Source of the DNA: Chytridium lagenaria
Taxonomy: Eukaryota; Chytridiomycota; Chytridiomycetes; Chytridiales; Chytridiaceae
Direction: 5' to 3'
NCBI GenBank assembly: GCA_025449115.1
Contig: JAHLKC010000117.1
Span: 62,001-126,000, forward strand
Length of the DNA: 64,000 nucleotides
Shown: in pieces, positions 30,742-43,199 of the stretch
Layout of the letters: the number at the start of each line of letters is the position of its first letter
How positions within the stretch are numbered: position 1 is the first letter of the stretch
Made by a program: the position numbers and the translations under genes
The notes under the pieces: model-generated
What the model was told of the DNA's origin: nothing
Seen by the model: the letters and a program-made list of their open reading frames with translations, nothing else
Database searches by the model: none

Positions 30742-31943
30742 ATGCTCGATCGAGGCGACTCCAAGCTCGACAGTAGCATCACCAATGGCTGCAAACACCT
30801 TCTCCTCATACCTCGACCTCAAGATGACACACTGAACTCTATCGACGCCGTCATCTCCCTCATCGGCTCCAAAGGATTCCAGCACGGCAACCCTGTTATG
30901 GTGGGCCATCTACTGTTAGACAGATACCGGCTACTCCATGAAACCCATCCCAAAGGAGTCAGCTGGACATTCCCACCACTCTTCTTAGCACTAGAAGATG
31001 CGGAATCATGCGGCAATGATTCTTTTGAGACCCTTCTAACCCGAGCCGTTGGAATCTGCGCAATGGGATCAGGACGTAGAGCGAGTTTCTGGTTCCGCAA
31101 CGGCTCCGGAACATCTGAAGCTGACGGAAAGCAACGTTCGCTTGTCAAGACTGTTCTTGAAGAATTGTTTGACCTATGTCAACGTTTTGGAAGTGGATCC
31201 ATGGATGATGTCGATAATTGGATCACTACACCGCAGAATGATGACCCTCGATTCATCTTCTTTCGTCGTTTGATTCGCAGTATCGGGAGGTTTTGGGGAT
31301 GTCGTTGAGCAGGTTGTGTGGGAGTACACGGAGGATTATTTGCATCAACTGCCGGTGGACAAAGCAATCAATACTGAAAGGACGCAGGTGGGGTATGAAT
31401 GGACGGATGAGGAAGGCGGAGAGAGATTTGTGGTGGACAGAGTGCGAGAGGAAGACATTGAAAAGGTACACCACTACATTCAAGGTGTTTTACATGAACT
31501 GACGGAAAACTTAGCTTCTCTCATTTGCTACACTCGGATATACTCGTAACTATCTCACCAAATTGATCACCAAAGAACCCCACAAAACTCTCAGCCGCGT
31601 CATCCGTGTTTCCTCATCGCAAGGTATACCAGGCGAGCCAATCTCTTGGTGCGTCACGCATGCCAATTTTGGGATTGGGCTCGTCGCAACGGATACACGA
31701 TACCAGAGAAAGGGACTCGCGAAACGATGCATTGAGTCATTGAGTCTTGCGCATCGGCAATGGTTCAAGGAACAAGGAGGGTTTGATTCTAATCAACTGC
31801 CTCATGGGTTTGTCGCTGGATACAATGTAGCGAGTCATTCGACGTTTAAATCATTGGGGTATGAAAGGATTGAGGATAAGAAGTTTGACTGGGTTGCTGT
31901 GATGGCGAGGCCCACTACTGCCACTAGAACCACCAACGGTTAA
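30742..31943 (+). CDS. GNAT acetyltransferase, GLYAT-like, copy C
   Basis: Starts MLDRGDSKLDSSITNGCKHL, 76 bp after copy B ends. Shared blocks: GNPVMVGHLLLDRYRLLHET, WTFPPLFLALEDAESC, GSGRRASFWFRNGSG, VVWEYTEDYLHQL, and after an intron (about 31466-31549) TKEPHKTLSRVIRVSSSQ. The GNAT core is the best preserved of the three: ISWCVTHANFGIGLVATDTR, YQRKGLAKRC as the acetyl-CoA pyrophosphate loop (R/QxxGxA), and GFVAGYNVASHSTFKSLGYE near the end. One frame slip near 31285-31300. Glycine N-acyltransferase-like enzymes have this same layout, but the substrate cannot be inferred. Confidence 0.8.
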
Positions 31944-31949
31944 TGTGTG

Positions 31950-32525
31950 TAATAAATAAATACATTATTACCACAACATTGAATATAATGTTCGTGTTAC
32001 CTTTTGTCATATTTCCACTTACCTGGTTTCGATCGTTATACAAGGTTCGCGTGATATAGAAGTGACATGGATACCTACGCGAGTGCCGAGTAACATTTGA
32101 TGTTGAGAACGACTTGATCAATATTACTCAACCGCTTCAGAAAACGTCTCGCAACCACCACACGACAAGAAAGAACTCACACCAAATGTAAACTCTTTAT
32201 TAAACGAACCCACAAAAAACTACTGTTTTCAACACACCACACCACCACACGCAAATGAGAAACCAAACAAAAAGCACACATCATGAGCCATGGCCAAAAA
32301 GCAGACCAACACAATCACACACACATGGTGCAAAAGCACCCAATAAAAGAGATCAAATAAAATCGGAAAAGAGTGTTGACAAAAAGAGGGGCCGCGAAAA
32401 AAAAAAAAAAATAATCAAAAAAGGGGCGAAAAGGAGGGAGGTAGAGGGTGTAGGGTTAACGAAAAAGATGTTTTACAAAAAAAAGAGAAAAAAAAGAAAA
32501 AAAGGTAAACAAACAAGTTGTCCCC
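31950..32525. other. Intergenic, A-rich low-complexity
   Basis: No gene seen. The right half (about 32380-32520) is strongly purine/A-rich on the plus strand (long A runs interrupted by G), just downstream of the BTA1 stop codon; on the minus strand this is a T/C-rich 3' flank. Confidence 0.6.
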
Positions 32526-32531
32526 CTTTTT

Positions 32532-35500
32532 TTACACAATCTTCTCACCAGCCCAGAACGACGCATACATGTTCACCCTATCAATGTACATAGTATCATC
32601 CTCCCTAACCTGACAAGGGTAAACCCTAAACCCATGCTTCTCAAAGCAAGAATTGTACCAAGGGAACTTTCCAGCACTCCTCCAAAACACCCTCCCACCC
32701 TTCGCCATCTTCTTGGCCACAGTCGAAATCTCATGGTCAGCATCCTCATTAGAGAACCAGTCCAAGTGATCCATCAAAATAACCTTGGTAAGGTCACCGT
32801 CGGGAATCTTGGACGTCAACACGTCGACAATGGTGGCAGTGTGGATGCGGATGGCGTCGAGACGGGAGGCGTCGCTTTGGAGGAGGTTGAAGCCTTCTTC
32901 GGTAAGGTAGGCGGGAACCGAGTTGGGATGGTACTTCATCATAAGGGGCATGTAGTAGAAGTAGTTGTCGTCACGGAGGTGGGTGTTACGCACAACGGGG
33001 TCAAGGGTGTTGACAACATAGTCGTAAGCAGAGCCTGGATAATCATAATAATATACATATACCGATACCAGATAAAATAATCATGAATGACATCGAGTTG
33101 GATTCGAGCGAGATACGTGATAGTGGTCGTAACGATATACGGAGAAAGGAAGAAAATCGACATGAATTGGGAAAAAAGGGAAAAAGAATAATGCAATGTT
33201 AACATTTGCGAGATGACGTTGAGGTCAAACGCAGCTTTTACAGGTATGGGAGGTTGAAAATCCCAACCAACAACGACATCAAGAAAAGAAACATACATTT
33301 CTCCCCCAGATGCACATCATCGGTTTACCCGAAAAGTGATAGAGCCCAATAAAAGAAAGTAGAACAGGAAAACCTCACCTTCTTCCAAAAGCATCTGCAT
33401 CTGCGCCGGAGGCACACCAAGGGCACCCCAGAGGAAGCGGTCATTGTTCAAAAGCATAATCAACCACTTGGACAAAAAGTGGGGCCTAATGTCCTTCTCC
33501 CACACACTCCACTGCTCTTCAATCGTGTCCGAGTTACACATCCTCTCAACAGCAGGCTGAAGACCCCTTGCGCGGACAACAAACTGGAAGACACGGATGG
33601 CGAGACCAGAGCAACCAGTCTTGAAGAGGGACTTGAAGTTGGCAGTCTCTTTCCAAAAGTGGTACGCAAAGGGAGAAAGGTGGGGAGAGAAATGGGTGTC
33701 GAGGACCGCGGAAAAGTTGGGGAGGGAACCTTCACCAAAGAGACGCCAGAAGTCGGGCCATTGGAGACCAGAGAGACCGGCAAGCTTGAGCTCGAGCATG
33801 TTGTTTTGGCATGGGTTAAGGTCAACACAGTGAATTCTAAAAAAGAATGTAGGTCAGTATAGGTTCAGGTTCTTCGACTGAAGTGAAAAGTATTTAGACA
33901 AATCCAGTAAATCTCACCTCTGGGGTCCAACCTTGACGGCGTACTCGAGAACATTGCAACCACCAGAAGTAATAACGAGCATCTTGTCGGAACGCTTGAG
34001 GTCCAAGTACTCAAGATCAACCCTAGGGTCTTCCCAAGTGAACGCGTAAATGTAGGTTGAGAACCTAGGGATCAAAGAGCATCGAACGGTTGCCTCCACC
34101 TAAGACCCTGTCCGTGAACGTGATCGCCAGTAACATGGGGAAGCTCAGGGGGCGCAATGACACCGGCAACCTCCTCCTCCTCCTCACCGCTGATAGAGTC
34201 AGTGTCGACAGTCTCAGAGTTAGCAGCAGTAAGAGCAGGAAGCTCGGCACCCTTCTGAGCACCGATCCAGACGTAGTAAGGGATGTAGACGAGGGGCTTG
34301 ACGAAGGGGTTCTTGCAGTTGAGAGACTTGACGGTCTTGAACTTGTGCTCAAGGTAGTCACGGCGAGAGTGGTGGAGGTAGATGTTGTCAAGGTCGAACC
34401 AGATGGACCAGAACCAACGCATGAGCCAAGAGAGCTGACGAGTGGGGTCGGAGGATCGCTTGGGGGAGATGTAGAAGTCGGAAACACCTAAAGGCGAGAA
34501 AGGATCAGTACATCGACTTACAGTATACCAGCAGCCAGCAATTCAATAAATACGAGAATAGAGTACATACCGGAAGATACCAGTGGGGGAGAGAACGGTG
34601 ACGAGACGGTCAATAAGAGGGTAGAACGACTCATCATGGAAAGCGAGTAAGACATGGTGATAAGAGCAATCTCAATGTCCTCTCCATCCTCCTTGGGAAT
34701 GGCAAACTTGGTCGCGTCCATGCAGACAACCTTGACGTTGGTCCATCCGAGCCTCTTGAACCTCTCCTCAGCAACCTTGCAAAGGGACGGGGTGATGTCG
34801 ACAAGGTAGACACGGTCAAAGTTGCGGGATGGGGAAAAACTGGTTCATCATCTCAATGTTGGCGCCGGTACCACCGCCAATGTCAACCCACGCGTAACGC
34901 TTGGAGTTGGCAGTGAGGAAGGACGGGGAGAGAGGAGGCGAGGGAAGGACAGAGGGGTCGTTCACGGTCTCGCCAGCCTTGCCTGTTGTGATGGTCCAGA
35001 ATTGTCAGCACGTGAAAATAAATGGCAAGGAGATGGCAGGGAGAAATGTCATGTTTGGCGCAGAGATATGGGACCAAAGTCTGGGGTTGGCTGACGTGTC
35101 CGAAGATCAAAGATTTTTTTTGCTTTGAAGGGCGCCAATCCTCATCAAACACGGAGCACCGTAGGAGATGAATGACGTGGCCCCCAAGGGCGCTTATGCA
35201 CTAGATTTGAAGCAGGAAGGAAAGATGAAGGAGGGAACGCTGACATACCAGGCTGGAACTCGTTGGCGAAACGGACAGGGTAGAACTGAGCGAGTTGGGC
35301 AGAGACGAGCTTGAGCATAGTGCTGCGGCCACGAAGGAGGCTGTCATGATTTAAATAAAGATGTGTTGGTCAGAATATATGCGATGAATAAGAATAATGG
35401 CCCATGTAATGATGTTGATCAGGAGCGATACTATGGAGTAGTAGGTTGGATAGACAAAAAAGACGACTTACCGACGACGGGTAACATCGTAGATGTCGGC

Positions 35501-35956
35501 CTGGCCTTCGTAGAAAGCCTCGAGCCTGTTCTGGTGTTCCTCAGAGTTGACACCGTTAGCCTTCTTCTTCAAGAAGGGCTTGATGAAGCAGTTGTAGGCG
35601 AACCTCAAGTAAGGCTTTCCAACGGAAGAGACAAAGTAGATGGCAGCGATGACGGCAGCGAGGAGGACAAATTGGAAGCCAGAGGGGAGGTACGACACGG
35701 CACCAAAGGAATCACGGAGCTTCTCCTTGGCGGCACCAAGGAAGGAAGACTTGGGGATCCAGTCACTCGCGATGAAGGGGAGAGCGAGAGCGACAAAGGT
35801 GGAGAAGTAGAAACGCTTGTGGTGGAGGAGGTGACGGGGCTTGCGTGCATGCTTGAGACGTGAGCCGACACCCACAGACACCCCACCGCCAGAGTGTGCT
35901 GACGGGATGGCGTTGTTACGGGGAGTGGGAGCGGGAGCACCCTTCTTTCCAGACAT
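32532..35956 (-). CDS. BTA1: Betaine lipid (DGTS) synthase, BtaB-BtaA fusion
   Basis: Makes diacylglyceryl-N,N,N-trimethylhomoserine from diacylglycerol and S-adenosylmethionine: 3-amino-3-carboxypropyl transfer by the BtaA (DUF3419) part, then three N-methylations by the BtaB part. DGTS can replace phosphatidylcholine when phosphate is scarce. Exon 1 (35956-35472) has an N-terminal membrane segment and ends RLEAFYEGQADIYDVTRRR. Exon 2 gives LLRGRSTMLKLVSAQLAQFY. The methyltransferase has the SAM motif WVDIGGGTGANIEMM and VYLVDITPSLCKVAEERFKR. The C-terminal half has FDLDNIYLHHSRRDYLEHKF, FTWEDPRVDLEYLDL, ITSGGCNVLEYAV, IHCVDLNPCQNNMLELKLAG, KVILMDHLDWFS and VFWRSAGKFPWY. Stop 32532. Introns lie near 35471-35341, 35250-34986, 34590-34490, 33920-33840 and 33380-33030. 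A single-base slip sits near 34835. All key blocks are present. Confidence 0.94.
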
Positions 35957-35959
35957 GCT

Positions 35960-37090
35960 TGACTGGTTACAGGTTGGATGGGATATAAACTTCTGTTCTA
36001 CGCCTCCTTCTGTTTATGTATAAGAGGATGTACTCTCGAAGGAGACGGGAGTATGAAGGGAGGGGGGTGAGGTGGTGAGAGAGAGAGAAAAATAAATGCG
36101 GTTGGATGTGGTGCCCTTTTGTTAGGTACACTAAAAATATGCCCCCAAAAAACGGTGTTTGAAGGCTGTCTTTAGTTAATAAGAGTGATGAGTGAGGGCT
36201 TATGTGTTTCAAGCTTTTGGGGACGAATAATGAGGTTTAATGGTTACACATAAGATTCTGATCACCCCCAAAAAATATAATTATTAATTGATTAATTCTA
36301 TTCTTGATGCGTATTTTACGTCACAGCAAAAAGGATGTACGCGTGTACCTAGGAAAAATAAATGATGGGCGCTAACCAAAAACTACTTTTCTCTCTGCAT
36401 TTATAACAAGATGTTTTACAAGCCTACCCATCAGATACTGACAGGAGGAAGCGAACCATCAAAGAAAGCAAAGAGGAAGTCATCAATGACTAGGAGGATG
36501 TTAGCGATGACGAAAGCTTTTCCGCAGTTGGTACCGATCCCCATAGCATCGGTAGCCACCTTAGCACGGACGTTAATAACAACGCTTTTAACGGTTAACC
36601 TACTTTATTATTAGTACGGCAAGGCATCCTTATTTATTCGATATTTTGGATAAGTACGCGTTTTTTCAACATAATCCCTTTCTGATTGTACCTAATAGCC
36701 CATGAGTGTCTTGCTTACAAATTTAAAACGCGCACGTCAGCACGCTAATAACCTGTTTTTGGCAAGTCAATGCCGGAGTATATTTATCAGTCAGTTTTTT
36801 TGTTCTGGTTGAAGCCCAGGCCTCAAATGAAGTTGAAAATTGATGGAATTGGATGCCCTGAATCGTAACTTGGCTCTTGCGAAACGGTCGCTAATTGGTG
36901 CTGTCGGCGGTAAGGCATGCATGTAAATTGGACGTTGCAGTCCAGATTCAGAGTCGTGGATATGAGGATGTCTGTGGAAGACGTTCTATATACCACCGTT
37001 CCACAGAACTTGAGATTTGAAGAGTCACCGACATAAAAGGGTCTTAGTGGTCTGCCTATTTTCGTATTATTTCTTTTTTCATTGACCTTC
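35960..37090. other. Intergenic region between BTA1 and the Eis-type gene
   Basis: A divergent promoter region about 1.1 kb long. A small open frame at 36411-36614 (67 codons) has no recognisable features and I do not call it. The sequence upstream of BTA1 is GA-rich (36040-36090); the part from 36250 to 36780 is AT-rich. Confidence 0.5.
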
Positions 37091-37095
37091 CCATC

Positions 37096-38792
37096 ATGAC
37101 GGTGCCAGCCCCTATTGCTGTTGAAGCCGAGGAACCCCGCTCGCTTGAAGAGCTGCATGCTTTTATCTCTGTCAACAACACTTCCCGACCCGCATTGTGC
37201 CCAGAACCGATCGCACTCCCCCATCCCAATCTTGTTCTTCGTCGTGCCGAGCAACATGATGTTGATGCACTCGCTGCGTTCAATGCTGTTGTCCATGGAG
37301 ATGAGACAGTGTTTGGAGGGTACACCCGTATCCTGTTCGACAAGGTTGATGACAACGTCAAGCATCCCTCTATCGATTACAGCTGCATCACCGTCATCGT
37401 GGATACCAGTATCAAGAAGGAAGAGCTTGAAGGCGAGATTGCCAAATCTGAAGTTCCCAACCCCGAGTCCAAGGCTGTCCGAGATCTTCGCTTTCTCACA
37501 CAAGACGGCATGATTGTGGGTACCGTCGGCTCTTTCCTCCAAGCTTGGGTATACGGCGACACTGATCCGTTCATTGAGAGTCTCTCAGCGAAATCCATCG
37601 CCCCCCGCATCCCACTCCTCGTTTCTCGCATTGAAGCCGTTGGCACACATCCCGACTACCGGTCCCGAGGTCTCGTTGAAAAACAGTTTGACGTCCATCA
37701 CACCTGGGCGGACGTTCTCAAGGCAGACATCACCTATGTCACGGGGTTGAGAGGATATTATCGACGGTTCGGATATGAGCTCGCACCAGCTCTGTTTGGT
37801 GGGAGGTCTGGATACCCCGCCAACATTCCTAAACTTAAACCCATCAAGAATGCGGCCGGCGAACAGGAGCCTGCACCTGAACCATACACTATTCGTCCCG
37901 CGACAGTAGATGATGCACCCTTCATCACAGAGCTGGACCGTATCAATGCCATTCGAAGGCGTCATTTAACCGCAGATGCTGATGAGGCTTGGTGGCGCAA
38001 CATGATTGCTGGACGTCGAATGTCGGGAAGCTTCAACAAACGTGATATTTATATAATCGAGATATCCGACTCCACTGCTAACGATTCTCGTGTGGGTTTC
38101 TTTCAGCTCCAATTCACCGAAGACATGGTCGTTCGATACGAGATCACTTCCACTCATAAAGGTCATTCTTGGTCAACCGTCACCCCAACCTCATCCGCTG
38201 GCTTCCCATTCACTTTCTCTCTCACATCAAGAAAAAAGCTGAATCCTCTAACAAACCCATCCCTGAGCACCTCCCCGATACATGGGCATTCACCTTTTTG
38301 CTCCCACCCGCCCATCCTGTTTTCACTGCTTTACGCGTAGACCTCCTGATGCCCCGTATCCGTCCAGAATATCGAATGTACACTCGCTTTGTCGATCTCC
38401 CACGCTACCTCTCCCGTATCTCCCCGGTCCTAACCTACCGTCTCCAAGCCTCCCCCGTCTGGCGCACCCACACCATGACGCTCGGTCTCTGTATCAACCA
38501 TGGCAATGTTGGTGCGCGTGGTGGATCGATTCTGAACATTGATTCTGGTGTTGTGAGCGTCGAGAAGGCGCCGTTGGGGGTTTCGTTGGAGGAAGTTGGG
38601 TGGAAGGATTATTTTGGAGCGGGGGGTGGGACTTTGATGGGGATGATGTTGATGGGGTTGGAGAGTGCGACGGAGTTGGGGGAGAGGTATCCAGCGGATG
38701 TGGAGCCGGCTGGGGTGTCGAGGGGTGTTTTGGATTGTTTGTTCCCTGGGAAGAATGGAGTGAACACTGGAGAGGTGTATGCCTTAGACTGA
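37096..38792 (+). CDS. Eis-type GNAT N-acetyltransferase
   Basis: Starts MTVPAPIAVEAEEPRSLEEL, right after an AT-rich, TTTTCATTGACC-type leader. Residues 45-75 hold a GNAT beginning (LVLRRAEQHDVDALAAFNAV). Around residues 175-230 is the acetyl-CoA site and following motif RIEAVGTHPDYRSRGLVEKQ, then YVTGLRGYYRRFGYELAPAL, characteristic of Eis-like enzymes (V-G-T-x-P-x-Y-R-x-R-G). A second GNAT-like segment begins YTIRPATVDDAPFITELDRI. At about 38170 the frame slips by one base (THKGHSW/VNRHPNLIRW), after which the C-terminal domain runs to 38792 (HTMTLGLCINHGNVGARGGS), compatible with the SCP2-like C-terminus of the family. No intron is needed. The substrate is an amine, otherwise unknown. Confidence 0.82.
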
Positions 38793-38799
38793 GGTTCTA

Positions 38800-40010
38800 C
38801 TCGTTACCATTGATGTGACTCCTACGGCGGGATGGTGATTTCGCCGAGCTTGGAGATTTTGATGCCTACCTAGATCCGGCGCCCATTCGCGAAAGACTTT
38901 TTCGTTGGACGTTTTTGGTCTTTTGTTTTTCTTTTCCTCTTTAAATAACGCTTCTTCTTTTTTCTCAATTTTATAAAAGCTGCTCCCTTGGGAATGGTCC
39001 TTTTCGTTTTTATTCTGTCTATCTCATCTTTGTCTGTCAATTTGTTTGGTATTATAAACACGATGTTGGATCTATACATCCAATGTCATGAAAAAGACCT
39101 TTGATCAGATGTGCGTATGATGCATGATTCATCTTTCCTCAGAGCCACACTCGTAAATTTGTCTACCCTGACTATGATTCATACTTTTCCATGCGATACG
39201 GCTGCCGTGAACACGGGGAGAAGATGGTTTACACGGGAGTGGTTTATCGCAAGTTTGTAAAAACACGACATGAACTATCCATCCGTGTCTCACATTCTCA
39301 ACATTAATGATGCCGTGCCTTGACTGGAGACGTCATCCAAGCGCAAAGAGATCTTGCTGATTGAATGTGGGGGTGATGGGTCCATTTGATTCTTGTGCAA
39401 ACCCCAAAAGTCGTGGCAAAAGCAAAAGGTACAAAAGAGGTCACATGATATAAGTGTGGAGTCTCGTTCCGCTGGTAAAAAAAAGTGTGGTAATTAATAA
39501 ATTCATTTAATCCAGATCATCGGTAATTAATAAGATGCCAAGGCAATTGTTAATCTTAATCAAATGTTATTTAGATGAATGAATATATATGGGGCACAGG
39601 GTATTTAATAAGAGAGACAGACCAGTATTTTAGTTATTAATTAATGAATGACCTCACACGACGAGTGACGAGGTGAAATTCAACGGAACACAAGAAATAA
39701 TTAATTAATTACAAAGAATTGTAACATGTGTTGTGTAACCATTTGTTGGCTGGCTGGTTCCAAAAGTCAAATCTTTTTTTTTTCCTTCTCACACGTCCCT
39801 CCCCCGATTTTTCAACATCACATTACCCTCCACCCATCATCCACCATCATCCATCATCCGTCCGTCCATCCATCCGTCCATCCATCCACTTTAACCAAGG
39901 GCGTCATTGGACTGTCCGGCATACGCTACGCTACCTGTCATTATATCTATCGTACATATTTGACGTACGCCTTTACCATTAAAGAAACCTACCTGCAGAC
40001 CCGACTTGTT
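38800..40010. other. Intergenic region with simple repeats
   Basis: No supported gene. A TCCA/TCCG microsatellite lies at about 39830-39892. AT-rich motifs (TTAATTAAT) occur at 39490-39720. Probable promoter and leader of the Frizzled-like gene at the right end. Confidence 0.55.
39838..39892. repeat. Microsatellite, CCAT/CCGT type
   Basis: Run of CATCCATCATCCGTCCGTCC and CATCCATCCGTCCATCCATC units in the leader of the Frizzled-like gene. A second CATCAT-rich tract at 40065-40102 encodes the Ser-rich signal region. Confidence 0.85.
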
Positions 40011-40015
40011 ACGAG

Positions 40016-43000
40016 ATGATCACTTCTATCTCATCTCCACCTCCTTCATCCAGATCATTCGTCACCTCATCATCATTATCATCATCACCATCATCCATCC
40101 TCATCGCTATTCTCATTTGCCTTTCCTCCTCCTCCACAACAACTCTCGCTCAATCTCCATCTCCCTCCTCTGTCGTGTTGCAAGGCAAATGCCAGCCATA
40201 CACTGGGAAACTTTGTTCTGCTCACGTCGCTGCAGGCTCTCAAGTCTTTATTCCTAATGCACTCTCTGTCGACGCTATCGAGGGGAACCTCACTGCTGAG
40301 GGTCTGCCTCTTCTTCAGTCTTTTGCTTCCACAGAAGCAAAGTGTGTCAGTGATTTTACAAAGTGGTCATGTCTTTCTGCGTTTCCTGCTTGTGAAAAAG
40401 GTATGCTTAAAACAAACTGAAACCTGCAGAGCGGGATGGCGAGGGAATACTTGGATGTTTGGGCGATATAGATGGCACTGCAGAAGCGGGCGTCTTGAGT
40501 TCCCGTCTTGACTTATTTGGCTCTGTGGCAGTAGCGAGGATATTTAACTTTGTACCCCAAACGGTACCTCATGGGCTCTTTCTTAGAAAACTTGTTCCCA
40601 AACTACATTTTCCTCCACTTCACCTTCCCACACTTTATAGTCCCGCATTTTTTTATTTCCACCTAATAACTCACCATGATGGATTAGATGCCATTCAGTA
40701 CCTCCGTGTCAATCCACATGCTCCGAGGTGTGGCTTCCTGCCGAGCACTCTTCACGTCGCTCCAATGAGTGCTAAACTACCCAACTGTGCTGGAAACGTC
40801 TTGGACTTTGGTGTGCCTTACCCGCCCTCGCAGCCCTGTCTACCGCTCGCCACGGCTTCTGGGCCTGGAACTTTAGGTGAGCCGTCGTAACATGCGTGTC
40901 TTTTTACTGCCAAATGTTGGCGCCGTCAGGCTTGTCCTGAAATTGTCTCAAATTGTCAATTCTTGTTGGCTGACACTCTGCGCCTTTTCGTGACGCACTG
41001 TCATTCTCCCTAATAACTTACTGGTGTTTCATATTAAACTAATCTCACTAATCTACAGCACCCACTACCCCTTCCAACGCTTCCGTTGTCATCAAATGCC
41101 CACCTCCTCTCATTCGAAACCCCAACACCCCAGGCGCCGATCCTAGGCGTCAGTCATGCACAGGCGACTGCTGCATCCCATGCCCAAATCTAATGCACTT
41201 TTACCCACCCCGCATCGTGGACAGTGCCCTCGACGTAACAGACTCGATGCGTCTCGTCTCAGCCGCGGGCGCTTTGATTGTCTTCCTGTCATTCCTAGTC
41301 CTCCCAGGAAAACGAAACCACCCAGCCTCCATCATCCTCTGGTTTTCCTTCTCCATCTTTCTCTTCTCCGTTGCCGTCTTCCCAAATTTTGGCCCGCGGT
41401 CCCGCCGTCTCGCTCAATGCTTTGACTCTGTCACTCAATCTACCCAACAATCCAACCTCGTCTGCGCGATCCAAGGCGCGTTCATCATCTTCGGCTCCCA
41501 CGCGCTATGTTACTGGTGTTCCTTCCTCATTGTAAACCTCCATCTTGTGACAGTGTGGAACCGCAATTTTTTTCAAGATCGTACATACCCTTTCGTGCAT
41601 CTCTTTTGTTGGGGATTACCGACCGCGTTCACAGCCACTGCTCTTGCAATTAAGTCGGTCAGGTTTGATTTTGGGAGTATCTGCAATGTGTCGAGTGAAT
41701 GGTCGAATCAGTTGTTTTTCTACCCGCTTGCTATTGTGGTTGGGAGTGCGTTCATCATGCATTGCTTTACTGTTGGGTATATTGCTAGGATTGCTATGAC
41801 GGTGAAGAGTTCGGCTGGGGCTTCGGCTTTGGGTGGACCTGGGAGATCACGATCGACAGGTGGATCTTCGAATGGAAGAGGTGATAATGGCATTGGGGAG
41901 GCGAATGCGGATACGAGTCTTAGTACGAGGACTAGAGTGATGATGGTGTGGAATTCGAGTTGGAGGTCTATTAGTCTTTCCATCGTGTTGACGGTGACGT
42001 TGGGTATCTTTTGGGTAAGTTTTCTCAACAAGTTAATTCTATTCATCACGTTTTACGAAACTTATTGTCTAACATTCATACACTATATAGTGTTTCTTCT
42101 TCATCGATGTCGACCGGTTGAAAACATACACTTCTGAAACCGAATTCATTCGTAAATGGTTCATCTGTCTCTTCAGCGACGGCGACCAAACATCTTGTGC
42201 CTACATCGCCCAACCCCACGTCCCCCGCTACTGGTTCATGGTCATTGGCGGTGATTTCCTCCCCTCCACCGCCGGCGTCGTCGCCTTCCTCATTTTCGGT
42301 GCCCGCATCAGTTTATGGAACGAATGGGTCAGCTTTTCCGTACCCGTCGAAGTGGAAAGAGTGAAGATGAGAGAGATGTGATGATGATGAGAGGGACACC
42401 CATCACAGAAAAACGGTTCACCATCAGCACCGTACCGAGAGACCAAGGTGGCGTTTGGGGAGAGTGATGAGGAGGCTATGATTGATAAAGACGCTAGGAA
42501 GGAGGAGGACGGTTCCCGGTTGTACCAGCACCGGCTATCAGAAATGACACCCATCAACAACCTCAACGTGTCCCATACGCAAAACCTTACCAACCTCCCG
42601 CTCCAGCTCCATCGTTTGCCAGTCCCCGTCAAATCGACGCACAAGCCTACGCCCATTCTCGCCAAATCCCACCTATCACCACCCCCTCTACTCATCGGAA
42701 CCCATCCAACACCCCCAACTACCCCCCAACCGCATCCGCTCTTCACCGCAGCAACTCCACCTCTTCCACAACCATCCCACCCACATCCACCATCTACCGA
42801 AGCGGATCCGGTAACATCCAAAGACAACCCACAACATCAACCCCCCGAACCCCCGTGTCTCAACAAGACCACTACACCCCAACCCCAACCCCACTCTCGT
42901 CCACGTGCCGCCACAACCCGCCCCGCCGTCATCATCCCAGCGCATGATCGTGTGGCATCCGCCAGCGCCAACGTGGACCCTAGGTCCCGGTCTCACAGTC

Positions 43001-43191
43001 ATGCGGAACCAACGTCACCAAAGATGCATGGGTATGGGGAACCCGTGTCGCCGATCAACGAGGCGACGTCACCGGTGTCGCCTGGTGGGATGAGGAGGGT
43101 GACGTATAAGGCTAGGGATGTGCCTGTTGTGAAGAGTGCGGAGGTGGGGAAAGTAAAGAGGGAGCAACCTGGTGGTTGGGTTGTGGAATAA
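40016..43191 (+). CDS. Frizzled-like seven-transmembrane receptor with Cys-rich domain
   Basis: Starts MITSISSPPPSSRSF with a Ser-rich leader and hydrophobic signal segment (LIAILICLSSSS). The extracellular part has the Fz-domain-like spacing KCQPYTGKLCSAH ... CVSDFTKWSCLSAFPACEKG, then after introns PHAPRCGFLPSTLH, SAKLPNCAGNV and QPCLPL, and a second cysteine cluster RQSCTGDCCIPCPN before TM1. Seven hydrophobic helices follow (about 41230-42330): SAAGALIVFLSFLVLPGKRN, ILWFSFSIFLFSVAVFPNFG, CYWCSFLIVNLHLVTVWNRN, LFCWGLPTAFTATALAIKSV, NQLFFYPLAIVVGSAFIMHC, SISLSIVLTVTLGIFW and, after an intron (42015-42090), the last at GGDFLPSTAGVVAFLIFGAR. The cytoplasmic tail (to 43191) is Pro/His-rich and out of frame after 42380. 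The family acts in Wnt signalling in animals; the fungal ligand is unknown. Confidence 0.82.
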
Positions 43192-43199
43192 GTGCTTTT

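Noticed and set aside
36411..36614. 67-codon frame upstream of the Eis-type gene
   Set aside because: Basic N-terminus and hydrophobic end are seen, but the length is compatible with chance and there is no further support.
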